Assembly (NCBI GenBank): GCA_045598025.1 | Contig: JAZLLH010000068.1 | Coordinates: 7,383 to 71,382 of the forward strand | Source of the DNA: UBA1195 sp045598025 | Lineage (GTDB): Bacteria; Bacteroidota; Bacteroidia; Bacteroidales; WCHB1-69 | Length of the DNA: 64,000 nt | Reading direction: 5' to 3' | Shown: positions 17,692 through 27,178 of the stretch, one piece after another | Layout of the letters: every line of letters starts with the position of its first letter | Numbering within the stretch: position 1 is the first letter of the stretch | Made by a program: the position numbers and the translations under genes | Notes under the pieces: model-generated | What the model saw: only the letters and a program-made list of their open reading frames with translations | Told to the model about the DNA's origin: nothing | The model's database searches: none

Positions 17692-19581
17692 TTATTCGTC
17701 TTTTTCTGAAAGTTCCAGCCAACGCATGGACTTCGCATCCAATTCATTCTGCAACTCACTATATCTTACAGAGGCTTCGGCCAAACGTTCTCCTCCCCCT
17801 TCAGGGCAAGAGAACAGCTGGTCCAAATCCTTCTTTTCCTGCTCCAGAACAGCTATTTCTGCTTCCAGACGCTCCATTTCTTTTCGTTCCTTATAAGTAA
17901 GCCTGTTTTTGTTTTCCGTCCGAACCGGCTTGGACACAGGTATTCTTTCCGCCTTGGCCCTGAGTTGCAAACCCCGTTCCAATTGAAGACTGAACTCTTT
18001 GTATTCGCTGTAGTTACCGTAAAAATCCTTGATATTTCCATCGCCCTGGAACACAAACATATGATCGACCAGTTTGTCCATGAACCAACGGTCATGCGAT
18101 ACGACCAACAAACACCCTTGAAAATGCAGCAGAAAATCTTCCAGCAGATTCATGGTATCAATATCAAAATCGTTGGTAGGTTCGTCCAGTACCAGGAAAT
18201 TCGGATTGCGCATCAGCACCATCAGCAGATACAGTTTCCGCTTCTGTCCCCCACTCAAATCTTCATAATAGGTATACTGCACATCGTGACCGAATCCGAA
18301 ATGATTCAGGAAATGGGAAGCCGTCCACTCGTGCCCGTCCGCCATACGGACAATTTCCGCATGCTCTTTGACGATTTCAATCACCCTTTTGCCGTTGAAA
18401 TGCTCTGACAGCCCGTCCTGACTGTAATAGCCGAACACGATGGTTCCACCGACACTGATGCGGCCCGCATCCGGTTTCCGCTCCCCCATGAGCAGTTTCA
18501 GAAAGGTGGACTTCCCGCAGCCATTGGGTCCGACGACACCGCAACGTTCCCCTTTTTTGAAAATATAGGAAAAATCCTTGAGTATGGTTTTGTCCGCATA
18601 AGCAAAATCCAGGTTATCAATTTCCAGAATCTTGTTCCCGATACGGTCGGCCTGCACCGAAAATCCGGCTTCTTCCCGATGGACTCCGGAAAAAGCCTTT
18701 GCTTTCAATTCCTCAAAATGGTCCTTTCTCGCTTTGGCCTTGGTACCTCTTGCCTGTACGGAGGCATGCATCCAATCCAGTTCCCTGCGGTAGAGATTGC
18801 GGTATCGCTCCTGTTCCGCAGCCTGGTTGGCCAAGCGTTCAGCCTTTTTTTCCAAAAAATAGGAATAGTTTCCTTTGTAGCGATACAGTTTGGCCTGGTC
18901 TATTTCCAAAATATCATCACACACCTTGTCCAAAAAGAAACGGTCGTGTGTGACCAACAGCAGGGATTTGTTCGCGCTGGCCAAAAAAGATTCCAGCCAC
19001 TCAATCATTTTGATATCCAAATGATTAGTAGGTTCATCCAAAATCCACAGATCCGCATCCGACAACAAGGTTCGAGCCAATGCCACCTTTTTGCGTTCTC
19101 CTCCGGATAACTGCTCCATAGGAGCTAAAAGATTTGTGATTTGGAAACGGGAAAGCACCTCTTTGATTTCATTTTCCAAGTTCCAGGCCTGCAGACGGTC
19201 CATTTCTTCCAGACATTTTTCCATCGCCTCCCGGTTGGCATCGGTTGCATTGTGATGACAGGCCTCCCAATGGTATTCATAATCCCTCACAGCTGCAGTC
19301 AGCGGAGTATCGGCATCCAGTACGGCATCAAGCACACTGCCTGAAAACTCCCAGACATTGTCCTGCGGAAGATAGGCTACACGTGCATCTTTCCGTAAGG
19401 TCACTGTTCCCTCGTCCGGAAGTTCAATCCCCATAAGGATATTCAGCAGAGTGGTCTTGCCCGTGCCGTTTTTGGCAATCAGTGCTGTCTTCTGCCCCTT
19501 TTCAATACCAAAGGTAATTTGGTCGAACAAGAGCTTTTCTCCATAACTTTTGGACAGATTTTCAGCACTCAGCAGATTCAT
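17692..19581 (-). CDS. ABC-F family ATPase (Uup-like)
   Basis: A 629 aa soluble protein with two ABC cassettes and no membrane domain. The first Walker A is AKNGTGKTT, the first signature LSGGERKKVALA, and the Walker B is LWILDEPTNHLD. The second cassette has GPNGCGKST and LSGGQKRKLYLL. A basic linker lies between them, and a Glu/Lys coiled coil forms the last 80 residues, as in Uup. ABC-F proteins act on the ribosome (translation factors or antibiotic protection) and Uup also affects DNA branch stability. The gene lies four bases downstream of yidC. No resistance role can be inferred. Confidence 0.93.
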   Translation of the reverse strand: MNLLSAENLSKSYGEKLLFDQITFGIEKGQKTALIAKNGTGKTTLLNILMGIELPDEGTVTLRKDARVAYLPQDNVWEFSGSVLDAVLDADTPLTAAVRDYEYHWEACHHNATDANREAMEKCLEEMDRLQAWNLENEIKEVLSRFQITNLLAPMEQLSGGERKKVALARTLLSDADLWILDEPTNHLDIKMIEWLESFLASANKSLLLVTHDRFFLDKVCDDILEIDQAKLYRYKGNYSYFLEKKAERLANQAAEQERYRNLYRRELDWMHASVQARGTKAKARKDHFEELKAKAFSGVHREEAGFSVQADRIGNKILEIDNLDFAYADKTILKDFSYIFKKGERCGVVGPNGCGKSTFLKLLMGERKPDAGRISVGGTIVFGYYSQDGLSEHFNGKRVIEIVKEHAEIVRMADGHEWTASHFLNHFGFGHDVQYTYYEDLSGGQKRKLYLLMVLMRNPNFLVLDEPTNDFDIDTMNLLEDFLLHFQGCLLVVSHDRWFMDKLVDHMFVFQGDGNIKDFYGNYSEYKEFSLQLERGLQLRAKAERIPVSKPVRTENKNRLTYKERKEMERLEAEIAVLEQEKKDLDQLFSCPEGGGERLAEASVRYSELQNELDAKSMRWLELSEKDE

Positions 19582-19584
19582 ATG

Positions 19585-21546
19585 CTATTTTTTGCGGGCA
19601 GGTACCTGTCCTCTTTGCATGGCCTGTTGCTGTTTCATCATTTCCTCATACCGGGTTTCCCATTTTGACTTCTTTACCGGCTGCTTTTTCTTCGCCAGTA
19701 ATTTGAGTCTCAGCTTTTCATCGTTTACGGCATACCGGAAAATGAACATCTGAAGGAAAGTGGTCAGGTTGAACAGCAGATAGTAATAACTCAAACCGGC
19801 CGAATAATTATTGAAAATTCCAAGGAACATGATGGGCATCAGATACATCATCCATTTCATCATTTTCATGGAATCCTCGTTCCCGGTAGGAGCCATCTGC
19901 TTGTTGCTGATAATCGTATAGGCCAGAGTTGCAGCCGTCATCAGAAGGGTAAACAGACTGACATGGTCCCCATAAAGAGGAATATTGAAGGAAAGATCCA
20001 GAATGGAATCGTAGGTTGAAAGGTCATCAGCCCAAAGGAAGGGTTGCTGACGCAATTCGTAGGATGCGGGGAAAAAGCGGAACATGGCTACCAATATAGG
20101 CCACTGTAACAACATGGGCAAGCAGCCGCCTGCAGGTTTGATGCCGCACTGCTTGTACAGCGACATGGTTGCCTGCTGTTTTTTCATTGCGTCCTCCGGT
20201 TTGGGGAACTTCGCGTTGATGGCTTCGATTTCCGGTTTCATCACCCTCATCTTGGCTGTCGAACGATAGTTGGAATACGTCAAGGGAAGCAGAACCACTT
20301 TCAGAATGATGGTCAGCATCAGAATGATCAGGCCGTAATTCCAATGGAAACGGCTGAAAAAATCGAACACCGGAATGACAGCGTATTTGTTGATCCAAGC
20401 AACGAGCTTACCTCCGAGCTGTATCTGATTTTCGATTTTCAATTTGTACTGCTTGAGCAATTTGTACTTGTTCGGACCGAAGTAAAAATCCATGGAAAAT
20501 TGCTCGTTGTCCATGGAAGTCAGTGGAAATGCAATGTCTGCTTTCAAGATTTTCAACAGTCTATCCCCTTTGCGGTTTCCGTTTTCCGCATCCGACACCA
20601 AATTGGCATGGGCAAACTGCTTTTCGGCAATCAACGTAGACGTGAAATACTGCTGCTTGAAAGATACCCATTTCAATGCGGTACGATAGGTATTGGAATC
20701 ACTCTTCACGTCGCTTTCGGCCAGCTTCTCCACATCTTTTGCATCACTGTAATAGACCGTAGTGGCTGTTTTTTCATTTTTGAGATTTTTTTCCTGACGA
20801 AGCAACTGCTGACGCCAGGAGAGATTGATCTCGCTCTGCGTACGGCTAATATAGGGACTCATCCGCACCAGACGCACATCCAATCCCGTGCGGTAGTCGT
20901 TTCCGCGCACGGTGTACACAAAGGAAACGTAGGCTGAAGTATCTTGAGTGCTTTCATCCTTATCCGCATACAAACGGTACTCTATCTGTATGGAATCCTT
21001 TCCTTTTACCATGCTTTTTTCGGGAAGTGCACCCTGACGGACGAAATTAAAATCATTGGTATTCAATTCCAAATACTTGGAAACGAAATCAAATCCAAAA
21101 CGATTGACGCCGTCCGATTCCTCATCAAACAATACAACAGGCAGACTGTCATAGGTCTGCACATTCTTCAATTCCACCCTGCAGATACGGCCTCCCCTGG
21201 AGGAAAAACGTATGCGGTAAAATTCGTTCTCCACTTCCGTAGTTTCTTCCTCCTTTACCGATTCGGCTGCATGCACAAAACTGCCGTAAAGGTTGGAATA
21301 ATGAGCGTAAGTCTTTTCTTCGACACTATTATTCTCACCGACAGACGGCAAAACATCCTTACCGGCCGCAGCAGCGGCTACGACAGAATCCGCGAAGGCC
21401 TCCTGACCAGTCATTTGGGCCGCTACCAGAGAGTCGTGCTGCCTTTGCATCTCCGCACGCTCTTCTTTGGAAGGAGACAAGTACAAACTATAGCCCAAAA
21501 ACAGGCCAAAAATCAGCAATAATCCTATTAAAGTATTCTTATCCAT
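19585..21546 (-). CDS. yidC: Membrane protein insertase YidC
   Basis: A 653 aa inner-membrane protein that inserts and folds membrane proteins alone or with SecYEG. It has the Gram-negative layout: an N-terminal membrane anchor (NTLIGLLLIFGLFLGYSLYL), a large periplasmic beta domain to about residue 365, then the conserved five-helix core with WNYGLIILMLTIILKVVLLP, GGCLPMLLQWPILVAMFRFF and a Met-rich cytoplasmic loop. The C-terminal tail is basic, consistent with ribosome contact. A -7 promoter element lies about 40 bases upstream of the start. Confidence 0.97.
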   Translation of the reverse strand: MDKNTLIGLLLIFGLFLGYSLYLSPSKEERAEMQRQHDSLVAAQMTGQEAFADSVVAAAAAGKDVLPSVGENNSVEEKTYAHYSNLYGSFVHAAESVKEEETTEVENEFYRIRFSSRGGRICRVELKNVQTYDSLPVVLFDEESDGVNRFGFDFVSKYLELNTNDFNFVRQGALPEKSMVKGKDSIQIEYRLYADKDESTQDTSAYVSFVYTVRGNDYRTGLDVRLVRMSPYISRTQSEINLSWRQQLLRQEKNLKNEKTATTVYYSDAKDVEKLAESDVKSDSNTYRTALKWVSFKQQYFTSTLIAEKQFAHANLVSDAENGNRKGDRLLKILKADIAFPLTSMDNEQFSMDFYFGPNKYKLLKQYKLKIENQIQLGGKLVAWINKYAVIPVFDFFSRFHWNYGLIILMLTIILKVVLLPLTYSNYRSTAKMRVMKPEIEAINAKFPKPEDAMKKQQATMSLYKQCGIKPAGGCLPMLLQWPILVAMFRFFPASYELRQQPFLWADDLSTYDSILDLSFNIPLYGDHVSLFTLLMTAATLAYTIISNKQMAPTGNEDSMKMMKWMMYLMPIMFLGIFNNYSAGLSYYYLLFNLTTFLQMFIFRYAVNDEKLRLKLLAKKKQPVKKSKWETRYEEMMKQQQAMQRGQVPARKK

Positions 21547-21585
21547 ATTTTTATAATTCCATCACAAAAGCCAAACAGCTCATTA

Positions 21586-21593
21586 CAAAAGTA
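21586..21593 (-). promoter_or_regulatory. -7 promoter element upstream of yidC
   Basis: On the reverse strand TACTTTTG matches TAnnTTTG. It would start a transcript running through yidC, the ABC-F gene and probably the S1-domain gene. Confidence 0.65.
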
Positions 21594-21645
21594 CAAAAAA
21601 AAGCAATAGGTTCTGAGGCCAAACAAAAAAAAGCGAAGGTCTGTT

Positions 21646-21960
21646 TCAACGGATCACCAGTTTTTTCAAGCGGCGTTCGTCAATCTGCTCATGCATTTTC
21701 ATCAGGATTTCATCCTTTAGCATCATCAGTTCATTTTTCACTAGAGGAGAACTGACCTCCACGTACAGCGTATCCCCTTTCAATTCCATTCGGGTAACAA
21801 ATTTCATGATGACGGGTCCTGTCGCTTCTGACCACACTTCCTTCACCTTGTGTTTCAGATACGGAACAGCCAACTGACTTTCGTCAAGCATTTTTTGCAT
21901 AACATCCGCTAACGAATGTTCTGCATCCTTTTGATTATACCTTCTGAACTGATCATCCAT
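21646..21960 (-). CDS. DUF721 family (DciA-like) protein
   Basis: A 104 aa protein with the DUF721 pattern: LADVMQKMLDES at the start, the VKEVWSEATGPVI core, and the strand pair TLYVEVSSPLVKNEL. In other bacteria DUF721/DciA proteins load or assist the replicative helicase. A role here is inferred only from the family. It lies five bases after the stop of the TPR gene on the same strand, so they are probably cotranscribed. Confidence 0.85.
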   Translation of the reverse strand: MDDQFRRYNQKDAEHSLADVMQKMLDESQLAVPYLKHKVKEVWSEATGPVIMKFVTRMELKGDTLYVEVSSPLVKNELMMLKDEILMKMHEQIDERRLKKLVIR

Positions 21961-21965
21961 TGCAT

Positions 21966-23402
21966 CTATCTTTTTCTGGTTTTTCCGCCTTCCTTAAACG
22001 CCGCCATACGCTGTTTGTGCTCATAGCTTTGCCTGGCTGCCTCATTTGCCTTGTCTTTATCACCCATGGCATAATAAGTAGCGGCTTGGAGATTATAGAT
22101 ATCGGCCCACATGGCTTCGTCCTCTCCCGCATACATGGACGCATCCTCCAGATAGGAAAGCGCATTTTCATAGTCATTCCTATAATAGGCCCTCACCGCC
22201 TGGGCTAAATACGGCATGGACTGGGCAGGAAACAGTTCGGATGCCCGGGCACCCATTGCTCCAGCCCGCTCGGCATCGGTTTTCAACAATATGGATATGA
22301 TGCAATTCCAGGTTACGTATCTGGAGGAATCCAGCAGCAGCAGACTATCCAAAACCGGAAGTGCTTCATCCGCACGCTGCTGCGAAATCAAAACGTCAGC
22401 CCGCATGGACAATACACCGGCATCATTCGGATGCGTTTTTACCAAAATAGCGGACAATTCATCAGCCTCTGACTCATACCGAGAAGGATTGTCCAGCATA
22501 GAACGCATATAATTCTGCATCACATCTTTCTTGGGTTGTACAGAAATGTCCGGATTGGAAAAAATCTTCTTCATGTACGCATACGACTCCTCATGGTTTT
22601 TGCGATCGGAATAATACTCATACAGGGACACCTGTAACTGCGCATTTTCCGGATCCAGCCGTTGGGCCTCCTTCAGATAGGGAATGGCCTTGTCTTTCAT
22701 ATCGTTATTCAAATAAATGGACGCCGCTTGCAAATAATACTTGGCCTCGCTAGGGTAGGCTACAGTGAGTTTTTTCACTTCCTTGACTGCCGCATCCACA
22801 TTGTTCAGGAACAGGTAGATTGACTTTTTCGTATCAATCAGTTGTTCGTTGACACCCAACTGCTTCTCCATATTGTCGTACACCAGCAGCGCCTCTTTGA
22901 GTTTATTCTGCTGTATCAGCGAATAGGCATAATTATTCAGATAATCCAGATTTTCGGGATAGGCTTCGGACAATTCCTTCCAGCAGTATTCCCCTTTTTT
23001 CAGAATTCCGGCCTGATTGTACGCCTCTCCCAGCAATACCTTGTACCAGGAATTCTTGGAATCCAGACGCGAAGCCTGTTCCGCGTACGGAATGGCATCC
23101 GATACACGTCCCTTTTGTATCAGCAGGATGGCCAGTTCGTAATACGCTGCGTGATGATCCGGCTCCACCGAAAGCACCTTGTACAACGAATCCATTGCAG
23201 CATCGTAATTTCCACACAATCTCTCCTTTACCGCGTTTACAAAGGTGGCCGTATTGGCGGCCAACTGCTTTTCGGAGAGATCTGATTTTTTTTCAGTTTC
23301 AACAGCCACCGTCTTGGCATGTCTGTTTTTCTGGGCCGAAACAGGCAACGCAAGCACCAGGGTGCAGACGACGGACAGAAACACCAAACGCGATTTGATC
23401 AT
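21966..23402 (-). CDS. Exported tetratricopeptide-repeat protein
   Basis: A 478 aa protein with a signal peptide (MIKSRLVFLSVVCTLVL..., cleavage near VSAQ) and TPR helices through most of its length, for example AYYELAILLIQKGRVSDAIP and LYEYYSDRKNHEESYAYM. The last 20 residues are very basic. TPR proteins of this type scaffold periplasmic or outer-membrane complexes, but its partner is unknown. An upstream in-frame Met exists, but the ATG at 23402 puts the signal peptide at the very N-terminus and avoids overlap with dut, so I prefer it. dut lies eight bases upstream. Confidence 0.85.
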   Translation of the reverse strand: MIKSRLVFLSVVCTLVLALPVSAQKNRHAKTVAVETEKKSDLSEKQLAANTATFVNAVKERLCGNYDAAMDSLYKVLSVEPDHHAAYYELAILLIQKGRVSDAIPYAEQASRLDSKNSWYKVLLGEAYNQAGILKKGEYCWKELSEAYPENLDYLNNYAYSLIQQNKLKEALLVYDNMEKQLGVNEQLIDTKKSIYLFLNNVDAAVKEVKKLTVAYPSEAKYYLQAASIYLNNDMKDKAIPYLKEAQRLDPENAQLQVSLYEYYSDRKNHEESYAYMKKIFSNPDISVQPKKDVMQNYMRSMLDNPSRYESEADELSAILVKTHPNDAGVLSMRADVLISQQRADEALPVLDSLLLLDSSRYVTWNCIISILLKTDAERAGAMGARASELFPAQSMPYLAQAVRAYYRNDYENALSYLEDASMYAGEDEAMWADIYNLQAATYYAMGDKDKANEAARQSYEHKQRMAAFKEGGKTRKR

Positions 23403-23410
23403 GATTCTTC

Positions 23411-23842
23411 CTATTTTCCGGTATGACCGAAGCCACCGCATCCTCTTTCACTTTCTTCCAAAGAATCCACTGCTTCCCATGCCACCTGCTCATGACGGAC
23501 CACCACCATCTGTGCTATACGATCCCCGTCTTTGATAACAAAGGATTCGCCCGACAGATTGATCAGAATGATCTTTATTTCTCCTCTGTAATCGGCATCA
23601 ATAGTTCCCGGAGAATTCAACACGGTAATGCCGCTCTTGATGGCCAGGCCACTGCGCGGGCGAATCTGCGCCTCATAACCGGCGGGCAGTTCAATATACA
23701 GTCCGGTAGGAACCAGTTTGCGTTCCATAGGTCCCAACACGAGGTCCTCCTCAAGGGAAGCCCTGAGATCCATGCCGGCAGACAGAGCGGTTTCATAGGC
23801 CGGCAATGCATGTTTCGATGTATTGATTACTTTTACTTTCAC
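23411..23842 (-). CDS. dut: Deoxyuridine 5'-triphosphate nucleotidohydrolase
   Basis: A 143 aa trimeric dUTPase that hydrolyses dUTP to dUMP and PPi, keeping uracil out of DNA. All five motifs are present: AGMDLRA (1), RPRSGLA (2), [11 protein letters not shown] (3), GDRIAQMVV (4) and the C-terminal Gly-rich arm [10 protein letters not shown] (5). The length is normal. It heads a reverse-strand unit with the TPR and DUF721 genes and has a -7 promoter element about 50 bases upstream. Confidence 0.97.
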   Translation of the reverse strand: MKVKVINTSKHALPAYETALSAGMDLRASLEEDLVLGPMERKLVPTGLYIELPAGYEAQIRPRSGLAIKSGITVLNSPGTIDADYRGEIKIILINLSGESFVIKDGDRIAQMVVVRHEQVAWEAVDSLEESERGCGGFGHTGK

Positions 23843-23892
23843 GTTTCTGAATTTTTAAACCGAGGCACAAAACCTCTTCCGATTAACAACTG

Positions 23893-23900
23893 CAAAAATA
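23893..23900 (-). promoter_or_regulatory. -7 promoter element upstream of dut
   Basis: Reverse-strand TATTTTTG matches TAnnTTTG, 51 bases before the dut ATG and between dut and the uxaC stop. Confidence 0.6.
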
Positions 23901-23941
23901 CAACAAAAAGAGATAGACTCGGTATTCGCTGTTGAAAATTG

Positions 23942-25345
23942 TCAAAGATTGAAAAAATACCGGCAGGCGTTGCGATAGGATATATTTTCCACCAACGTTC
24001 CCACCCATTCCATATCATCGGGAATCAGCCCTTTTTCCATTTCATCTCCCAACATTCCGCACAGCACACGGCGGAAATACTCATGCCGGGTATAACTCAG
24101 GAAAGAACGGGAATCCGTGAGCATTCCGACGAAACGACCGAGCAGACCGCATTGAGAAAGCACATCCAACTGGTGCAGCATCCCCCCCCTGTGATCATTG
24201 AACCACCAGGCCGCGCCCAATTGCATACGGCCGGGCTCCGGCCCGTGCTGGAAATTGCCTATCAGAGAAGCCAACATTTCACAATCGCGCGGATGGAGCG
24301 AATACACCACCATGCGGGGAAGCTCGCCATGCTGTTCCAGACGGTCAAACAAAGCGTTCATGGCGACAGCGGATGCAGTATCTGCTATGCTGTCAAAACC
24401 GGTATCGGGACCGATGGTACGGAACATTTTCGTATTATTGTTGCGCAGACAGTTGTAATGGATCTGTGCGGACCAGTTGGCCCGGGCATCGGCGGCGAGC
24501 CCTTCGTACAGCCAGGCCGATTGAAACTGATGAATTTCTTTTTCGGACAAAGTTTGCTTTTTTCTCGCTTTTTTGAAAATGGAACGGATTTCGGATTCAG
24601 TATAGACATCGGCATGGATCTCCGTCGTTCCGTAATCGGAAATCACACAGCCATTGTCAGCAAAATACCGGTGTCTCACATCCATGGCCTGCAGGAAATC
24701 CTCCCAACTGCCGATTTCCATGCCGGCAGTTTCAGCCAAACGGTCCATCCACGCGTTCCATGTTTCCAAATCCTCCACCTTGGAAGCTTTATCGTTTCGC
24801 CAGGCAGGCAGCACCTTCACCTCGAAACCGGAGGCAGCAATGGCCTGATGATAACGGAGGTCATCCACCGGATCATCGGTAGTACAGATTATTTTCACAT
24901 TCGAACGCCGCATCAGACCGCGCGCAGAATACTCCGGCTGAGATAAGAGTGCATTGCACTTTTCCCAGATTTCGGGAGCGGTTTTCTCCGACAGACGTTC
25001 TGTCACACCGAAATAGCGGGTCAATTCCAGATGCGACCAATCGTACAAAGGATTCCGGAGCATCTGTTCCATGGTTTCCGCATACTTGAGGAATTTTTCG
25101 TAAGCTGCAGCTTCTCCGGTGCAGTATTTCTCATCCACACCATTGGAACGCATCTGACGCCATTTATAATGGTCGCCGGAAAGCCATACCTCTGTCATAT
25201 TCTCCCATCGGCGGTCTTCAGCAATTTCCTTGGGCGACAGATGGCAATGGTAATCGACAACAGGCATGGGTTCTGCATAATCGTGGTACAGGGTACGCGC
25301 AGTGCGCGTCGTCAGGAGATATTCTTCGTTGATAAATGGCTTCAT
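23942..25345 (-). CDS. uxaC: Glucuronate isomerase
   Basis: A 467 aa enzyme that isomerises D-glucuronate to D-fructuronate and D-galacturonate to D-tagaturonate, the first step of hexuronate catabolism. It shows the amidohydrolase-fold metal block VVDYHCHLSPKEI near residue 30, the GDHYKWRQMRSNGV segment, a TTDDP block, and the C-terminal NISYRNACRYFFN. The start MKPFINEEYLL was chosen over a longer reading frame because it matches the family start. It has its own -7 element. An ExuT-like transporter lies upstream, separated by a methyltransferase gene. Confidence 0.96.
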   Translation of the reverse strand: MKPFINEEYLLTTRTARTLYHDYAEPMPVVDYHCHLSPKEIAEDRRWENMTEVWLSGDHYKWRQMRSNGVDEKYCTGEAAAYEKFLKYAETMEQMLRNPLYDWSHLELTRYFGVTERLSEKTAPEIWEKCNALLSQPEYSARGLMRRSNVKIICTTDDPVDDLRYHQAIAASGFEVKVLPAWRNDKASKVEDLETWNAWMDRLAETAGMEIGSWEDFLQAMDVRHRYFADNGCVISDYGTTEIHADVYTESEIRSIFKKARKKQTLSEKEIHQFQSAWLYEGLAADARANWSAQIHYNCLRNNNTKMFRTIGPDTGFDSIADTASAVAMNALFDRLEQHGELPRMVVYSLHPRDCEMLASLIGNFQHGPEPGRMQLGAAWWFNDHRGGMLHQLDVLSQCGLLGRFVGMLTDSRSFLSYTRHEYFRRVLCGMLGDEMEKGLIPDDMEWVGTLVENISYRNACRYFFNL

Positions 25346-25396
25346 CGCGTTTTTGATGGACTGTGTTCCTAAATAAGAAAAAACAATTCGAAAATG

Positions 25397-25404
25397 CAAA
25401 AGTA
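25397..25404 (-). promoter_or_regulatory. -7 promoter element upstream of uxaC
   Basis: Reverse-strand TACTTTTG matches TAnnTTTG. It lies directly after the stop of the methyltransferase gene, so uxaC can be transcribed independently of it. Confidence 0.65.
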
Positions 25405-25405
25405 A

Positions 25406-27160
25406 TCATTTTTCGGACACTTCACAGCATGCATTTTTTTGGCAGATATACCTCCGCTCCGAATCCCCGATTCCGAAGACGGAAAATACACATTCATCCA
25501 ATTCGGACTGCAGTCGGGCAGAAAAACCCTCGGTGACGATTCGGTCCGTCATTTGTCCCAAGGCTTCATCCTGCTCCTTTGTCAGGCAGGGAAAAGGAAG
25601 AGCCTGCAGATTTCTCTTCAGAACCTTGATATCCTTAAATTTCAACTGGTAATAAAAACGATACAGAGAGGAATTCAGCAAAGCAGCCGCGCTTCGCACC
25701 GAGGTTCCCTTTATCTCGGGAACCATAATATTCGCACTGTTGAGGCACAGGCGTTGCCGGTTATCGTAAGCTACTATCGGGTATTTGGCTATGAAACGGT
25801 AAATCAGTTTTTCGGGAACACGGTAGCATTCCTCCTTCGCACATTGCTGGAAATCGGAAGGTTTGAAAAAAACATAAAAGGATTCTTTTCGCATACGGAA
25901 GGCTTCCACCTGCCTGCCGGCAAAAACGGCTTCCGCTCCCGGAACAGGCTCCCTAAGCAATTTACTTTCATTGTCGCCCGTTACAATGCCAAGAGCCCAC
26001 TTGCTATGACTCAGATCGTCATATCTGCAGGCATCCATTTTTTCCATGACTGAGGCTTCTATGCCGGAAAGCACGGCAAAAGGGATATCGGCATTTACAT
26101 ACAGATTCTCCGGAACGGAAATACGGAATGTACCGCTACTGCCGTGTACCTGATACTGCTGCGTTTTCACTCTGCGGTTGACAAAACGTATGCTGAAATA
26201 GTCGGTAAAAACTCCGGCAAAGCGTCCGGAATACAGTTCCAAGGACTGTATGGCGGTACGGGTCAGCAGATAAGTGCGCACATCCGAATGGATACGGACC
26301 TTCAGTATGGAAGAAGGCATCAAGAGTCGGGCCTGTCCGTTTCGGACCAGCGATTGCGCGATTTTTACCAGAAACATGGACGACTTTTCCCTAGAGGCAA
26401 TGCTCAGACTCTCGTAAAGTCCGGACTTATCGGTACCCCAGGGCGGATTGGTGCAGATACAGTCAAACTTTGCCGGCCATTTTTCCTCAAAGGCCGACGA
26501 AGACTTGGATTCGGATAGAAAATCACGTTGGCACACATTCGGAACGAATTCACAATCCGGATACTTCAGCAACAAATTTACAGAAGCCAGCATGACCGCA
26601 ACGGGATCGGAATCCGAGCCATAGAGACAGGACGGATGGACGGCTTTCACTCCGGTCAGGAAAGCCCCGCTTCCGCAACATGGATCATAAAAAGTCTGTG
26701 AAGACGTAAGAACGACATCTCCCACCATCTGTTCCACCACCTCTTTCCCTGTATAGTAACGCCCACACGTGTTTCTTTCTCCCTCTGCCAGCAGGGACTG
26801 ATATACGAATCCGAGAAGATCGTCCGAGCCGTTCCACTCGCAATCGGATATGCCGAGTGTTATCTCCCGGCCGGAAAATCTGCGCATACTTGTCCGGACA
26901 TGGGGAAAATCCAGCAATCCCTTCCGCCTGAGCAATTCGAGACAAAGGGAATACAATATATCCTCCACGGAGAAAGGCAAGTTCTCCAGACGATGCAGGA
27001 TTTCAAATGCTTCCGGACTATCAAGATAGGTCGTGGCCACCACCCTTCGGGATGATTGCGATTTATTCGCTCTTTTGGTCAGTTTTGTGCGGGAATCGGT
27101 ATTCAACCGCTTCCAGTTCGATTCGGTGGCTTTGCTGATATTTTCCGGAAAAGGACTCAT
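25406..27160 (-). CDS. Orphan N6-adenine DNA methyltransferase (type IIG/TaqI-like)
   Basis: A 584 aa gamma-class adenine methyltransferase. The pre-motif GRYYTGKEVVEQMV is followed by motif I FYDPCCGSGAFL (AdoMet binding) and the catalytic motif IV CTNPPWG, in which Trp takes the usual aromatic position. The C-terminal half resembles a TaqI-type target-recognition domain, with ALLNSSLYRFYYQLKF and ALPFPCL. The 140-residue N-terminus is basic and shows no PD-(D/E)XK nuclease motif, and no restriction or specificity gene is next to it. It is therefore probably a modification-only enzyme, though a cryptic nuclease domain cannot be excluded. It sits 18 bases after the transporter gene. Confidence 0.85.
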   Translation of the reverse strand: MSPFPENISKATESNWKRLNTDSRTKLTKRANKSQSSRRVVATTYLDSPEAFEILHRLENLPFSVEDILYSLCLELLRRKGLLDFPHVRTSMRRFSGREITLGISDCEWNGSDDLLGFVYQSLLAEGERNTCGRYYTGKEVVEQMVGDVVLTSSQTFYDPCCGSGAFLTGVKAVHPSCLYGSDSDPVAVMLASVNLLLKYPDCEFVPNVCQRDFLSESKSSSAFEEKWPAKFDCICTNPPWGTDKSGLYESLSIASREKSSMFLVKIAQSLVRNGQARLLMPSSILKVRIHSDVRTYLLTRTAIQSLELYSGRFAGVFTDYFSIRFVNRRVKTQQYQVHGSSGTFRISVPENLYVNADIPFAVLSGIEASVMEKMDACRYDDLSHSKWALGIVTGDNESKLLREPVPGAEAVFAGRQVEAFRMRKESFYVFFKPSDFQQCAKEECYRVPEKLIYRFIAKYPIVAYDNRQRLCLNSANIMVPEIKGTSVRSAAALLNSSLYRFYYQLKFKDIKVLKRNLQALPFPCLTKEQDEALGQMTDRIVTEGFSARLQSELDECVFSVFGIGDSERRYICQKNACCEVSEK

Positions 27161-27178
27161 GACAACGGATTTCGGATG

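Noticed and set aside
17692..19581. ABC-F antibiotic-resistance protein
   Set aside because: The Uup-like C-terminal coiled coil and chromosomal position beside yidC fit a housekeeping paralogue.
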